A stretch of DNA of 64,000 bases from JBGTFE01 sp049799955. Lineage in GTDB: Bacteria; Acidobacteriota; Blastocatellia; Pyrinomonadales; Pyrinomonadaceae. The position numbers and the translations under genes are program-made. Below the pieces are notes generated by a model that saw only the letters and a program-made list of their open reading frames with translations, had not been told where the DNA came from and did no database searches. Of the stretch, positions 50,886-60,292 are shown in pieces. Within the stretch, counting starts at the first letter, position 1. Each line of letters starts with the position of its first letter. Where the stretch lies: positions 3,192 through 67,191 of the forward strand of contig JBARIW010000041.1 in the NCBI GenBank assembly GCA_049799955.1, written 5' to 3'.

Positions 50886-51251
50886 CTATTTATCGCCGCC
50901 TGTGTTCTGTTTTTTCTTGTATTGCTTGTTGATACCGCTTCGGAGTTTTCCGGCTTGTTTGGCAAGCGGCGTATTTTTGCCTAAAACTCCCATTGCCGCG
51001 TCGAGCCGCGAAGAAGTTGTGCTGTAAAGCAAATCGACTGCTGCATCGGCAACCTTAGTTTGCGCTTTTGCCGCCGTCTGCATTTCGTCTTGCTTCCCGA
51101 TTTGCAAAACCGCATCGTTCTTTTGGCTTTCGGCATCCGTAATCCAGTTTGTTACGTCCAGACCTTTTTCCGACAACGCCTGTTTGTTGTCCTGTAAAAA
51201 CTGCCTGAACTGGTCGGCGAACCCGATAGCTTCCGTTTTTGATACCGCCAT
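50886..51251 (-). CDS. hypothetical helical protein
   Basis: A 121-residue soluble, mostly alpha-helical protein I do not recognise. It starts MAVSKTEAIGFADQFRQFLQ, has a Gln/Ala-rich middle (MQTAAKAQTKVADAAVDLLY) and ends in a Lys/Gln-rich tail. No signal peptide or membrane helix. It stands alone, divergent from the Fic gene. Confidence 0.75.
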   Translation of the reverse strand: MAVSKTEAIGFADQFRQFLQDNKQALSEKGLDVTNWITDAESQKNDAVLQIGKQDEMQTAAKAQTKVADAAVDLLYSTTSSRLDAAMGVLGKNTPLAKQAGKLRSGINKQYKKKQNTGGDK

Positions 51252-51393
51252 AAAAATAGCGCCTCCAATTTGGGATATGTCAAAGACATTCGCCCAAAAG
51301 TTTAAGGCAGGTTTTAATTCGAGTCAAGCATTTTCTTATATTATTTTTCAGGAAGTGTTGTAAACTAAAGCTAAACATTTCAAGATGTGATTT

Positions 51394-52722
51394 ATGGAAT
51401 CAATCGAAAAAGCCGAGCAGTTTAAAAACGAACTGGACAGCCTGCGCCCGCTCGACGCCGAAGCCGAAGCGCGTATTATGCAAAAATTTCGGCTTGACTG
51501 GAATTATCATTCAAACAATCTCGAAGGCAATTCATTAACTTATGGCGAAACAAAGGCATTGATTCTGTTCGGCATCACGGCGCAGGGCAAACCGCTTAAA
51601 GACCATTTTGAAATCACCGGACATAACGAAGCGATAAATTGGATTTTAGAGATTGTAAAAGACAAAACGGTTTTGACCGAAGCATTTATTCGACAGCTTC
51701 ACACGCTTTTGCTAAAAGAATCGAGCTACAAAGAAGCGCAAACGCCAAACGGAAAACCGACGCGGCGTAAAATCGAAGTCGGCAAATACAAAACTCAGCC
51801 GAATCACGTCATCACCGTAACGGGCGAAACTTTTTATTTCGCTACGCCCCAAGAAACGCCCGCAAAAATGCAGGAATTAATCGAATGGTTTAGAAAGGAA
51901 AAAGAAAATCCCGAAGTAAACCCGATAATTTTAGCCGCGCTTTTTCATTATCGATTCATTCGTATTCATCCTTTTGACGACGGCAACGGTAGAGTCGCCC
52001 GAATCTTAATGAATTTTATCCTGATGCAGTTCGGCTATCCGCCCGCAATTATCAAAACCGAAGACAAAGAAAATTATTACGTCGTTCTACGCCTCGCCGA
52101 CGCTGACGAACTTGAGCCGTTTATCGAATACATTACGGAAAATTTGATTCGTTCGCTTGAAATAATGATTAAAGGCGCGAAAGGTGAAAGTATTGAAGAA
52201 CCAGATGATTTAGATAAAGAATTAGCCTTACTTGAAAGGAAAGTGCGAAGCATCGGACAAAAAATTGAAGTTACCAAAAACAGAGAGTTGCTAGTTAAAA
52301 TATCTGTTGAATCAGTAGCTCCACTTTTTGTCAAATTTCTTGAGTCTCGGAAGAAGTTTGATAGATTTTACTTAGAAAAGGGACATAAATTATCGGGAAA
52401 TGGTTTCGAAATTGAAAATCCTAAAATTGAAAAGATTATTGGGATATTGAAAGGAAATATTCAAGAAAATACAAATTCTGTTGAAATTGTTTATTGGCAC
52501 ACAACATTTAATCAATATAGTCTGGGCGAGTTAGATTTTACTTCAATAATAAAAGTTTATTTTGGGAAAACAGATTATACCGTTCAATATAAAGACAGAT
52601 TACGATTAATAAAACAATATCCTGAGAATTTAAGTGAAGAGGAAATATCTGAAATAGTAAAATCAGATGTTGAACAACATAAAATCTATATTGCTGAAAG
52701 GATTGAAGAACGAAGCAAATAA
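51394..52722 (+). CDS. Fic family protein (putative AMP-transferase)
   Basis: A 442-residue protein. The N-terminal inhibitory-helix motif is HSNNLEGNSLT. The Fic core motif HPFDDGNGRVAR (about residues 192-203) is intact and is expected to transfer AMP or another NMP to a target hydroxyl. From about residue 265 (nt 52190) the DNA becomes clearly A+T rich, and the protein changes to an unassigned Ile/Lys-rich domain. No partner antitoxin gene is adjacent; the inhibitory motif is built in. It is convergent with ligA, 19 nt away. Confidence 0.92.
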   Translation: MESIEKAEQFKNELDSLRPLDAEAEARIMQKFRLDWNYHSNNLEGNSLTYGETKALILFGITAQGKPLKDHFEITGHNEAINWILEIVKDKTVLTEAFIRQLHTLLLKESSYKEAQTPNGKPTRRKIEVGKYKTQPNHVITVTGETFYFATPQETPAKMQELIEWFRKEKENPEVNPIILAALFHYRFIRIHPFDDGNGRVARILMNFILMQFGYPPAIIKTEDKENYYVVLRLADADELEPFIEYITENLIRSLEIMIKGAKGESIEEPDDLDKELALLERKVRSIGQKIEVTKNRELLVKISVESVAPLFVKFLESRKKFDRFYLEKGHKLSGNGFEIENPKIEKIIGILKGNIQENTNSVEIVYWHTTFNQYSLGELDFTSIIKVYFGKTDYTVQYKDRLRLIKQYPENLSEEEISEIVKSDVEQHKIYIAERIEERSK

Positions 52723-52741
52723 AAACACACCTGTTTTCGAT

Positions 52742-54757
52742 TTATTCCAACATGGCTTTAAATTCGTCTTCGCTCAAAACTTTCACGCCCAGAGATTCGG
52801 CTTTCGTTAGTTTTGAACCGGCGTCCGCGCCGGCGACGACGTAATCGGTTTTTTTGCTGACGGAAGACGAGACGCGACCGCCGCGTTCTTCTATCAATTT
52901 TGCCGCATCGTCGCGCGAAAATTCTTCGAGCTTTCCGGTTAAAACAAATGTTTTGCCGACAAAGTTTTCGTCGAAATTGGCGGTCGAATCGCCGTCAACT
53001 TCAAGCTTTACGCCCGCAAGTTTTAATCTTTCGATTACTTCAAGGTTTTTCGGGTTTCGAAAGAATTTAAAGACGCTTTCGGCGACCGTCAAACCGATTT
53101 CGTGAATCGCGTCGAGTTCTTCGACGCTTGCTTCGGCGAGCTTATCGATGTTTCGATAATGATTTGCGAGAATCTTGGCGTAGCGCTCGCCGACGTGGCG
53201 AATGTCGATGCCGTATAAAAAACGCTGCAAGCCGCGCTCTTTCGAGGCTTCGATTTGATAGATAAGATTCGTCGCGCTTTTTTCCGCCATTCTTTCGAGT
53301 TCGGCAATTTGTTCGAGCTTCAAATCGTATAAATCGGCGACGGTTTTGACGATTCCCAAATCGACGAGCTTTTCGATTAAAACATCTCCGAGTCCTTCGA
53401 TGTCCATTGCCTTGCGCATTGCAAAATAACCGATTCGCGCTTTAACTTTTGCCGGGCAATCCGCGTTTGAGCAGCGCGTAACGGCTTCGCCTTCGGGACG
53501 AACGGCGGGAAATTCACAGACCGGACACGTTTTAGGAAACTCGTATTCGCGCTCGCCGCCGCTCCGGCGTGATTCGATAACCTGCAAAACCTGCGGAATA
53601 ATCTCGCCTGATTTTTCGATTAAAACATAATCGCCGAGCTTTATATTCAATCTTTTTATTTCATCCTCGTTGTGCAGGGACGCGCGGGAAACGACCGTTC
53701 CGGCGAGCAAAACCGGTTCGAGATAGGCAACGGGCGTCAATGCGCCGGTTCTGCCGACCTGAACGTGAATCTCGTTAAGACGCGTCGTCGCCTGCATTGC
53801 CGGATATTTATAGGCAATCGCCCAGCGCGGTGCTTTCGTCGTCGCGCCGAATTCCTGCTGCAAATAAGTTTGATTGACTTTGACGACCGCGCCGTCGATT
53901 TCGTAATCGAGCGAGTCGCGTTTCATCTGCATCGCGTTGATAAATTCGACAAGCTCGTCAAAATTTCTGCAAAGCGCGCGGTTCGGATTTGTCGTAAAGC
54001 CTTTCGCTTCGAGCCATTCGAATATTTCCCAGTGTGTGGCGAACATTTTTGATGCGCCCGAAAGCAAATCATAAGGAACGATGTCCAGTTTTCTCGACGC
54101 GACAATCGAAGAATCAAGCTGTCTGAGCGTTCCCGAAGCAAAATTGCGCGGGTTGGCATAAACTTTTTCGCCCTGCATTTCCAGTTCGGCATTGATTTTT
54201 TCAAAAACAGAACGCGCCATAAAAACTTCGCCGCGAATCTCGACCTTTTCCGGCGCATCGCCTTTAAGACGAAGCGGAATCGTGCGAATCGTCTTCACAT
54301 TGCTGTAAACATCGTCGCCGACCGAGCCGTCGCCGCGCGTCGCGCCCGCCGCTAAAACGCCGTTTTCGTAATGTAAAGCCACGCTCAAACCGTCGATTTT
54401 CAGCTCCGCGACATAATCGAACTCGCGCCCGTCGGCAAGCTTTCTGACTCTTTCGTCAAACGCCTTCAAATCTTCCAAATCATACGAATTGTCGAGCGAC
54501 ATCAGCGGAACGCGATGAACAAAAGGCTTAAAACCTTCGGCGCGACCGCCGACACGCTGCGTCGGACTGTCGGACGTAATTAGCGACGGATTTTCTTCTT
54601 CGAGAGTTTTAAGGCGTGCAAGCAGCGCGTCAAATTCCGCGTCGGCAATTTCAGGTTGATTGTTTTGATAATACAAATCGTTGTGCCGGTTTATCTCGGC
54701 GCGAAGATTTTCGATTTCAGTTTTGATGTTTTGTTCGACTTGTTCAAAAAGATTCAT
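52742..54757 (-). CDS. ligA: NAD-dependent DNA ligase
   Basis: A 671-residue enzyme sealing nicks in replication and repair. Order: adenylation domain with active-site Lys in VAELKIDGLSVALHYENG, OB fold, Cys4 zinc finger (CPVCEFP then CSNADCPAK), helix-hairpin-helix array and C-terminal BRCT domain (FVLTGKLEEFSRDDAAKLIE). Length is normal for the family. Confidence 0.97.
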   Translation of the reverse strand: MNLFEQVEQNIKTEIENLRAEINRHNDLYYQNNQPEIADAEFDALLARLKTLEEENPSLITSDSPTQRVGGRAEGFKPFVHRVPLMSLDNSYDLEDLKAFDERVRKLADGREFDYVAELKIDGLSVALHYENGVLAAGATRGDGSVGDDVYSNVKTIRTIPLRLKGDAPEKVEIRGEVFMARSVFEKINAELEMQGEKVYANPRNFASGTLRQLDSSIVASRKLDIVPYDLLSGASKMFATHWEIFEWLEAKGFTTNPNRALCRNFDELVEFINAMQMKRDSLDYEIDGAVVKVNQTYLQQEFGATTKAPRWAIAYKYPAMQATTRLNEIHVQVGRTGALTPVAYLEPVLLAGTVVSRASLHNEDEIKRLNIKLGDYVLIEKSGEIIPQVLQVIESRRSGGEREYEFPKTCPVCEFPAVRPEGEAVTRCSNADCPAKVKARIGYFAMRKAMDIEGLGDVLIEKLVDLGIVKTVADLYDLKLEQIAELERMAEKSATNLIYQIEASKERGLQRFLYGIDIRHVGERYAKILANHYRNIDKLAEASVEELDAIHEIGLTVAESVFKFFRNPKNLEVIERLKLAGVKLEVDGDSTANFDENFVGKTFVLTGKLEEFSRDDAAKLIEERGGRVSSSVSKKTDYVVAGADAGSKLTKAESLGVKVLSEDEFKAMLE

Positions 54758-54760
54758 AAT

Positions 54761-55111
54761 TTACTTGGTAACTGCTTTTAGGGCGGCTAGACAAATAGCG
54801 TGCGGCAGAGTTTCTGCTTTTACCCATTTTTTCCATTTTCCCAATTCGAAACAGGAGCTTACCTGCCATCCCGACATGCTTTCATCTGCCCAATGCTCGA
54901 TATGAAAATCCTGATTCGGCAATATGGTCAACAATTTTTCTACTACTTTCCAAGCTGCTTTAATATCCGTCGAATAGTGCGGACATGGTTCAAATGCTAA
55001 TGAATCATCCGGTAAAGAGCGACAATAATCACTGAGAAATATCTGAAAAGGAAATATATCGTTAAATAATTTTTCTGCTACCAGAATATCTAATTTTCGA
55101 CCTGCTTTCAT
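54761..55111 (-). CDS. phage-type ABA-sandwich-like small protein
   Basis: A 116-residue protein starting MKAGRKLDILVAEKLFNDIF. The segment HYSTDIKAAWKVVEKLLTIL, a central Trp/Cys stretch and the ending ETLPHAICLAALKAV match the pattern of phage ABA-sandwich domain proteins. No other phage genes are near, so it may be a relic or a domesticated gene. It ends 3 nt before the ligA start. Confidence 0.6.
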   Translation of the reverse strand: MKAGRKLDILVAEKLFNDIFPFQIFLSDYCRSLPDDSLAFEPCPHYSTDIKAAWKVVEKLLTILPNQDFHIEHWADESMSGWQVSSCFELGKWKKWVKAETLPHAICLAALKAVTK

Positions 55112-55228
55112 AATCTTCTCAAAACGTTTATTTCAATTTAACTCATAAATTCGACAACCAAGCTAAGTCTAAAAAATTCGTATTTGGAATCAGATAAATT
55201 TCAAGTTTTTTCACCTAAAGAAAGTATT

Positions 55229-55780
55229 TTACAGGATTTTCTTCACAATATCGCCTTTCCGAATTGTGCCCGCTTGAACAATTTTGGCGCAAACGCCGCG
55301 CAGGTGAAGCTGTTTTCCGACGGGCGAATTGACGAATTTCATCGCGTCTAAGCCAAATCGCGCGACAAATTTCTTGCACCCGTTGTGCGGCGGCGGCGTA
55401 ACTTCTATCGTCGCCGAGCCGATTTCCAGACGGCTTCCCGGCGGCAGATTTTCGTCGCTCAAATCCAAATCGATAAAAAGCTGGTCGCCCGCCAGTTTCC
55501 AGCGGTTTTCGTCCTGCGCGACGAGCGCGGCGGCGCGCGCGTTCATAATATTCAACTGCTTTTCGGGATGAGCCGCGCCGTCTTTCGTAGAAGAACTCCC
55601 GCGAGTTTTCCAGTTGTCGCCGACCAGACCGGCGATTAAATCAAGCGCGCCGACTTCTAAAACTTCTCTTTCATTTTCCTTCGGTCGGCGCGCTATATGA
55701 CGCAAAATGCCGTTGTCCTTCGGCGATTGGCGAATCACATCCAAGCCCGATTCAAGCTCTCCGGTCGTTAAATGTCTCAT
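55229..55780 (-). CDS. MOSC domain protein
   Basis: A 183-residue protein with the MOSC beta-barrel: LNIMNARAAALVAQ, then GDQLFIDLDLSDENLPPGSR, the conserved Cys in PPPHNGCKKFVARFG and LHLRGVCAKIV. MOSC domains bind sulfur carried on a Cys or pterin-type cofactors. It is 3 nt downstream of the Rieske oxygenase, so the two form an operon. Confidence 0.9.
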   Translation of the reverse strand: MRHLTTGELESGLDVIRQSPKDNGILRHIARRPKENEREVLEVGALDLIAGLVGDNWKTRGSSSTKDGAAHPEKQLNIMNARAAALVAQDENRWKLAGDQLFIDLDLSDENLPPGSRLEIGSATIEVTPPPHNGCKKFVARFGLDAMKFVNSPVGKQLHLRGVCAKIVQAGTIRKGDIVKKIL

Positions 55781-55783
55781 AAA

Positions 55784-56827
55784 TTACTGCATAAACTCCG
55801 CAATCAGACGATGAAAATGATGCGTTCCCTGCTCGCGCGAAGGCGAATATCTGCCGCGATTATAAAAACGAGAGCGAATTCCCTTCTGAACAGCTTCGAC
55901 GACCGCCTGGTCTTCGATTTCGACGCGATTTAAATCCGCGCCCGCGCCTTTTTCCAATTTTGACTCGTCGGAAACAAATGTCAGGTAAGAAACGCGCGTT
56001 AAATCCGTTTTCAAAGGCTTGACGATATTCACCGACAAGCCCCACGGATAAAAATTAAACATCAGATTCGGGAAAACGAAAAAGTATAATGCGGCGCGTG
56101 TTTTGTCGAAATCAAAAGCATCGTCTTCGCTTTTCGCAATTCCCGTCTGAAGGCTCGAAAAACGAAAAGTTTCGGTCGTGTACGCGCCGAAATCAATCGC
56201 TTCGTTCAAAGATTTATGAACGAATGGAATGTGAAAACCTTCAAGATAATTTTCGCAATACAAAGCCCAATGCGCTTTTACATCATAATCTTTCGCCGAA
56301 TAAAATTGCAGATTTTCCAGATTTAACGCCTGAATGTTTTTCTTCAAACTGACGAGAAAATCTTCAAGCGGCGCGATTGGATTTATTGACGCAAACAAAA
56401 ACTTTTCCCAGACGCCAAAGGGAATTTTTGATAAATTGTCTCTTTCCGACGGGAAATTTTCTGCGCCGGCAAATTCCGGCATCGAGAGAAATTTTCCGCT
56501 TAAATCAAAACGTCTTCCGTGATAACCGCAGCGAATCAGTTTTGCCTCGCACGCGCTTTCGACCAGAATCTTCCCGCGATGCGTGCAGACGTTTGAAAGA
56601 CAATTCAAATCGCCGCCGTTTCGAGTAATCAAAATCGGCTCGTCGAGAAAATCTTCCAGAATCGCGTGCGGCTTTACGTTGTTTATTTCGTCCTTTGTTC
56701 CGACAAGCTGCCAGACACGCGCGAAGATTTTTTCCTTCGAAAGGCGAAAATATTCTTCGTCCGTGTAGAAATCCGACGCGAGCGTTTCGGCGCGGCGAAT
56801 GTCTGAATTGATGTCGAAAATATTCAT
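55784..56827 (-). CDS. Rieske-type aromatic ring-hydroxylating oxygenase alpha subunit
   Basis: A 347-residue protein. The Rieske [2Fe-2S] ligands are CTHRGK and CGYHGRRFDL. The mononuclear iron site is in NYLEGFHIPFVHKSL. Start ATG 56827 is chosen; the longer in-frame GTG at 56848 would lie in a palindromic repeat. It probably acts on a small amine or aromatic substrate, as in choline/carnitine-type oxygenases. A reductase is not nearby. Confidence 0.9.
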   Translation of the reverse strand: MNIFDINSDIRRAETLASDFYTDEEYFRLSKEKIFARVWQLVGTKDEINNVKPHAILEDFLDEPILITRNGGDLNCLSNVCTHRGKILVESACEAKLIRCGYHGRRFDLSGKFLSMPEFAGAENFPSERDNLSKIPFGVWEKFLFASINPIAPLEDFLVSLKKNIQALNLENLQFYSAKDYDVKAHWALYCENYLEGFHIPFVHKSLNEAIDFGAYTTETFRFSSLQTGIAKSEDDAFDFDKTRAALYFFVFPNLMFNFYPWGLSVNIVKPLKTDLTRVSYLTFVSDESKLEKGAGADLNRVEIEDQAVVEAVQKGIRSRFYNRGRYSPSREQGTHHFHRLIAEFMQ

Positions 56828-56837
56828 TTTATTTTCA

Positions 56838-56930
56838 GCCACGAACACACACGAAGGAACACGAAATCAAGAAGAAATTTATATTTTTAGCTTTTGCTCT
56901 TTTCGTGTCTTTTCGTGTTTGTTCGTGGCT
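56838..56930. repeat. inverted repeat of CACGAAC-type words
   Basis: The left arm begins AGCCACGAACACACACGAAG and the right arm ends CGTGTTTGTTCGTGGCT; they pair imperfectly with a long loop. It spans the gap between the GNAT gene stop (56929) and the Rieske gene start. Confidence 0.88.
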
Positions 56931-57690
56931 AATTCTTCTCTTCAAAAAGTAAAAACTTCGGATTTGTCTCGCTTCTCTTAAAGCTTCTGCCGACAAAATT
57001 TTCGGCAAAAGCGGTTTGGAATTCATTTTTTATTCTCGTTTGCTCCAAAATTGCTTCTCGCGGATTCGCTTTGACGAGCGCGTTCCAGTTGTTCGGAATC
57101 TCGATTGTGCGTTTAACTTCGCCTTTTTCGACAAAGCTTTCGCCCTTTGCGAGCGCGCTAACCTTTTCGCTTTCGAGATGCCATTCGGCGAAAAGACGGT
57201 CGCTGTCTAACCCTAAATTTCCGTCCGTTTCGTGCGCGGTCGAATAATCCGTCCCGTAAAAATTCGGATAATATTCGCGGACGACAGCGCCGAGTTTTTC
57301 GAGATTAAAAAAAGCGTTTCGCGCCTGAACGGGCTGAAATGTCCACTTGATAAAATTTACGCCGAGCGTCAAAGCCTTTTCGCGCTGCGCCCATTTCAGA
57401 CGCGCGCCGATGCCGTGGCTTTGAAATTCCGCTTTAACGGCAGTCATGTGCGAGTAAAAAAACTTTTTATTGCCGAGAAAAGCCGGAACGCTTAAAACAA
57501 AACCGGCTAATTTGTCTTCGATAAAAGCGCCGAGCGTAAAGCCGCCCGCGTTTTTCGTTACGACAAAATGACGAACGGGCGAAATCTCGATTTCCGGCAA
57601 AGCGAAAATCTCCCGCTGAAGCGCGACGCACCGGCTTAATTCCTCGACGCCTGTGCATTCTCTGATGGTAAATTTCGGTTTTAAATCCAT
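56929..57690 (-). CDS. GNAT-like acyltransferase, unknown substrate
   Basis: A 253-residue protein with a GNAT core: GGFTLGAFIEDKLAGFVLSV, then the acetyl-CoA loop AEFQSHGIGARLKWAQRE and WTFQPVQARNAFFNLEKLGA. The C-terminal 100 residues (from LFAEWHLESEKV) are an extension typical of a small conserved GNAT family of unknown function. It ends at a palindrome. Confidence 0.82.
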   Translation of the reverse strand: MDLKPKFTIRECTGVEELSRCVALQREIFALPEIEISPVRHFVVTKNAGGFTLGAFIEDKLAGFVLSVPAFLGNKKFFYSHMTAVKAEFQSHGIGARLKWAQREKALTLGVNFIKWTFQPVQARNAFFNLEKLGAVVREYYPNFYGTDYSTAHETDGNLGLDSDRLFAEWHLESEKVSALAKGESFVEKGEVKRTIEIPNNWNALVKANPREAILEQTRIKNEFQTAFAENFVGRSFKRSETNPKFLLFEEKN

Positions 57691-57825
57691 TTGCTGCGAA
57701 TTCCGAAATTAAATAATAAATGTTCGCGCGCGTTTGAACAAATTTTAGCTTAACTTTTAACGCTCGGATTTGTTATCATAAAAATAGTCGGGCGCGTCTC
57801 AAACCCCTTGTCCGGCACGCATTCG

Positions 57826-59400
57826 ATGACAACTCAGAGTAATTTAGAAATAAAAGGAAGTCTGCGCGAGCACCCGCTTGCCGAGCTTTTGCTCGAAATC
57901 TCGCAGACAAATCTCAGCGGCTCGATTCGTCTTTCAAACGCCGAGCGCAAAGCGGTCGTTTACTTAAGCGAAGGAAAGGTCGTCTTTGCCGTTTCAAACC
58001 AGCGCGAGCACCGGCTTTTTGAAATGCTCGTCCGCGAAAAGAAATTTCCCGCCAGACAGATTGTCGAAATTCCGAAATTTACAAACGACCTCGAACTCGG
58101 CAAAAATCTGGTCAGAAACCAGATGATGAGGAAATCCGAAGTCGATGAATTCTTTGTCAGCCAGATAAAGGAGATTTTACAGTCGGTTTTCGACTGGAAA
58201 GAAGGCGAATGGGTTTTCAGCTCGCTCGCGCGAATCAAGGAAAGCATAAATTTTCACGTCAGCGTGCAGAAAATTTCGGTCGAATACGCGCGAAATCTGC
58301 CGAAAACCGCAGTTGTTCCGAGATTTAGAAGCTTGCAGGAATCTTTCAGGCTCAAGCCGAATCCGGCGGAGATAAATTTTCTGCCGAAAGAAGCGTTTGT
58401 TTTATCCAGATTTGAAGATTCGGCTTTGAACGTGGACGATGTGAAAACTCTCAGCGGCTTATCGGATTTTGAAACGCTGCACATTCTTTATATTCTCTGG
58501 CTCGGCGGGCTTATCACGCGCCAAAGCTGGAACACGGCTTTCAGCGACCGGAAGATTGCCGATATTCTGTCCGCCAAAATCTCTTTGAGAAAAGAAGAAG
58601 CGCCGTCTGCGCCGCAGGAAATAAAGGAAGAATCCGAAAAACCCGTCGTCGCGGAAGCGCCCAAACCGTTGGAAAAAAGCCCGGAACAGCGCGAGCGCGA
58701 AGAAAAGTTTTTGCTCGAAGAATATCTCGACAAAACCGAAAACGCTGCAAATCACTACGAAACGCTCAACATTGCGACGAAAGCCCCTGCCGCCGACATC
58801 AAGAAGGTTTATTTCGCTTTCGCCAGACAATTTCACCCCGACCTTTTCCAGCGAAAAGCCGCGCCGGAGCTGCTCGGTCGTATTCAAAACGCATTTACAA
58901 AGGTCGCCCGCGCTTACGAAACTTTGAAAGATGACAGCACGCGCGAGGTTTACGATTTCAAGCTTCGCAAAGAATTGGAAGACGCCGAAGCGTGGCAGGC
59001 GAGCGAGGAGGCGGGCGAAACCGTCGATTTGCAGGGACAGGCGAAAATGGCGGGCGAATATTTCAAAACCGGCTTTGGCTTGCTGATGGACGAGCTTTAC
59101 GAAGACGCCGTGCCGTATCTCGGACGCGCCGTCCATCTCGCGCCCGACAACGCTCGTTATCACGCATTTTACGGCAAAGCTCTTTCATTTGACGAAAAAG
59201 CGCGCCACAAAGCCGAATCCGAAATGCAGTCGGCAATCAAGCTCGACTCCAACAACGAGACTTATCGAATCATTTTAGCCGAATTTTTTATTCAACAAGA
59301 GCTTTTCAAACGCGCCGAAGGCGAGCTGAAACGCCTGCTCGCAATCGCGCCGGACAACCTCGAAGCAAAAGGTCTGCTCGACAGTTTGCCGCAGAAATAG
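57826..59400 (+). CDS. PATAN (DUF4388)-DnaJ-TPR protein
   Basis: A 524-residue protein. The PATAN/DUF4388 domain (about 1-115) starts LEIKGSLREHPLAELLLEIS. A helical middle region of unassigned type follows to about 300. The J domain (about 308-372) carries the HPD triad in ARQFHPDLFQ. C-terminal TPR repeats (about 400-520). It is probably cytoplasmic and in a regulatory or motility-type scaffold; a Hsp70 partner is expected from the HPD motif. ATG 57826 is preferred over an in-frame TTG at 57808. Confidence 0.88.
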   Translation: MTTQSNLEIKGSLREHPLAELLLEISQTNLSGSIRLSNAERKAVVYLSEGKVVFAVSNQREHRLFEMLVREKKFPARQIVEIPKFTNDLELGKNLVRNQMMRKSEVDEFFVSQIKEILQSVFDWKEGEWVFSSLARIKESINFHVSVQKISVEYARNLPKTAVVPRFRSLQESFRLKPNPAEINFLPKEAFVLSRFEDSALNVDDVKTLSGLSDFETLHILYILWLGGLITRQSWNTAFSDRKIADILSAKISLRKEEAPSAPQEIKEESEKPVVAEAPKPLEKSPEQREREEKFLLEEYLDKTENAANHYETLNIATKAPAADIKKVYFAFARQFHPDLFQRKAAPELLGRIQNAFTKVARAYETLKDDSTREVYDFKLRKELEDAEAWQASEEAGETVDLQGQAKMAGEYFKTGFGLLMDELYEDAVPYLGRAVHLAPDNARYHAFYGKALSFDEKARHKAESEMQSAIKLDSNNETYRIILAEFFIQQELFKRAEGELKRLLAIAPDNLEAKGLLDSLPQK

Positions 59401-59407
59401 GTAGAAT

Positions 59408-59548
59408 TCTTTAGATTCAAGATTCAAAATTCAAGATTCAAGATTTAAAACCGTAAATCAATCTTGAATCTTGAATCTCAAATTTTGAATCTCAAATTTT
59501 GAATCTTGAATCTTAAATCTTGAATCTTGAATCTTGAATCTTAAATCC
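59408..59548. repeat. 141-nt array of GATTCAA/TTGAATC heptamers
   Basis: GATTCAAGATTCAAAATTCA begins the left part; TTGAATC-type words repeat at least ten times to the right. The last word ends within a few nt of the start codon of the HD-domain gene (59550), so no normal ribosome-binding site is visible for that gene. The words match 44678-44790 and 63984-64000. Confidence 0.92.
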
Positions 59549-59549
59549 T

Positions 59550-60275
59550 ATGGAAAGTGTATCGATTCTAAAAGAAGATATTGAAGAAAAGCTTTTGAAA
59601 ATCGCCGCCGAGACGGACAGATTCGAGGGCTATGCACATGCTCACGCGGCGCGGATTGCCGTTATTGCCGATGCAGTCGCCCAAAAATTCAATCTCGGCT
59701 CGCACGACCGTTTTTCTCTGAGCCAAGCCGCGCTCGTCCACGACATCGGCGAAGCGATTATGAATCGTGAATATTTCCGCACGAACAGGCTTTTACGAAC
59801 GGAAGAGCGCGTCGATATGCAGCGTCATCCGGTCATCGGCGAGCAGGAAGCGGCAAAGCTCGGACTTTCGCGCGCCGTACAGCTTCTCGTCCGCTGGCAT
59901 CACGAATGGTGGAACGGAACGGGTTATCCGGACGCGCTGGAAAGCGAAAACATTCCGCTCGCCGCACGCATCCTCCGCGTCGCCGACACCTACGCGGCGC
60001 TGACTGACGACCGACCGTATAATGCGGCGATTTCGAGAGGCGAAGCGCGAAAATATTTAATCGAATGGGCAGGCATCGAGTTCGACCCGAAAATCGTTAA
60101 AGTAATTCTCAGCCTCGAAGGACTGGAAGAATTGAAATCTTTCGCCGATGTTGAGAAAAATCCGACGCCCGAACCGGAAGTTTCCGAACCGACCGAATCG
60201 GCGGCAGTCGAAAACGATTTCGGCGATAATCCGAAAAAAAACGCGGTTCATCAATTTTGGGACGAGAATAATTAA
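59550..60275 (+). CDS. HD-domain protein related to HD-GYP, with altered HD motif
   Basis: A 241-residue protein. The HD box reads ALVHDIGEAIMN (usual HDIGK, here Glu), and the GYP-type box reads WHHEWWNGTGYPDAL. Other HD-GYP blocks (RILRVADTYAALTDDRPYNA) are intact. A Pro/Glu-rich C-terminal tail follows. The Lys-to-Glu change may weaken phosphodiesterase activity. It is preceded by the heptamer array with no clear ribosome-binding site, and probably shares a transcript with the next gene. Confidence 0.8.
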   Translation: MESVSILKEDIEEKLLKIAAETDRFEGYAHAHAARIAVIADAVAQKFNLGSHDRFSLSQAALVHDIGEAIMNREYFRTNRLLRTEERVDMQRHPVIGEQEAAKLGLSRAVQLLVRWHHEWWNGTGYPDALESENIPLAARILRVADTYAALTDDRPYNAAISRGEARKYLIEWAGIEFDPKIVKVILSLEGLEELKSFADVEKNPTPEPEVSEPTESAAVENDFGDNPKKNAVHQFWDENN

Positions 60276-60292
60276 TTCTGAATTTTTGAAAT

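Noticed and set aside
56828..56848. GTG start for the Rieske oxygenase
   Set aside because: Lies at the edge of a word palindrome; ATG 56827 gives a normal N-terminus.
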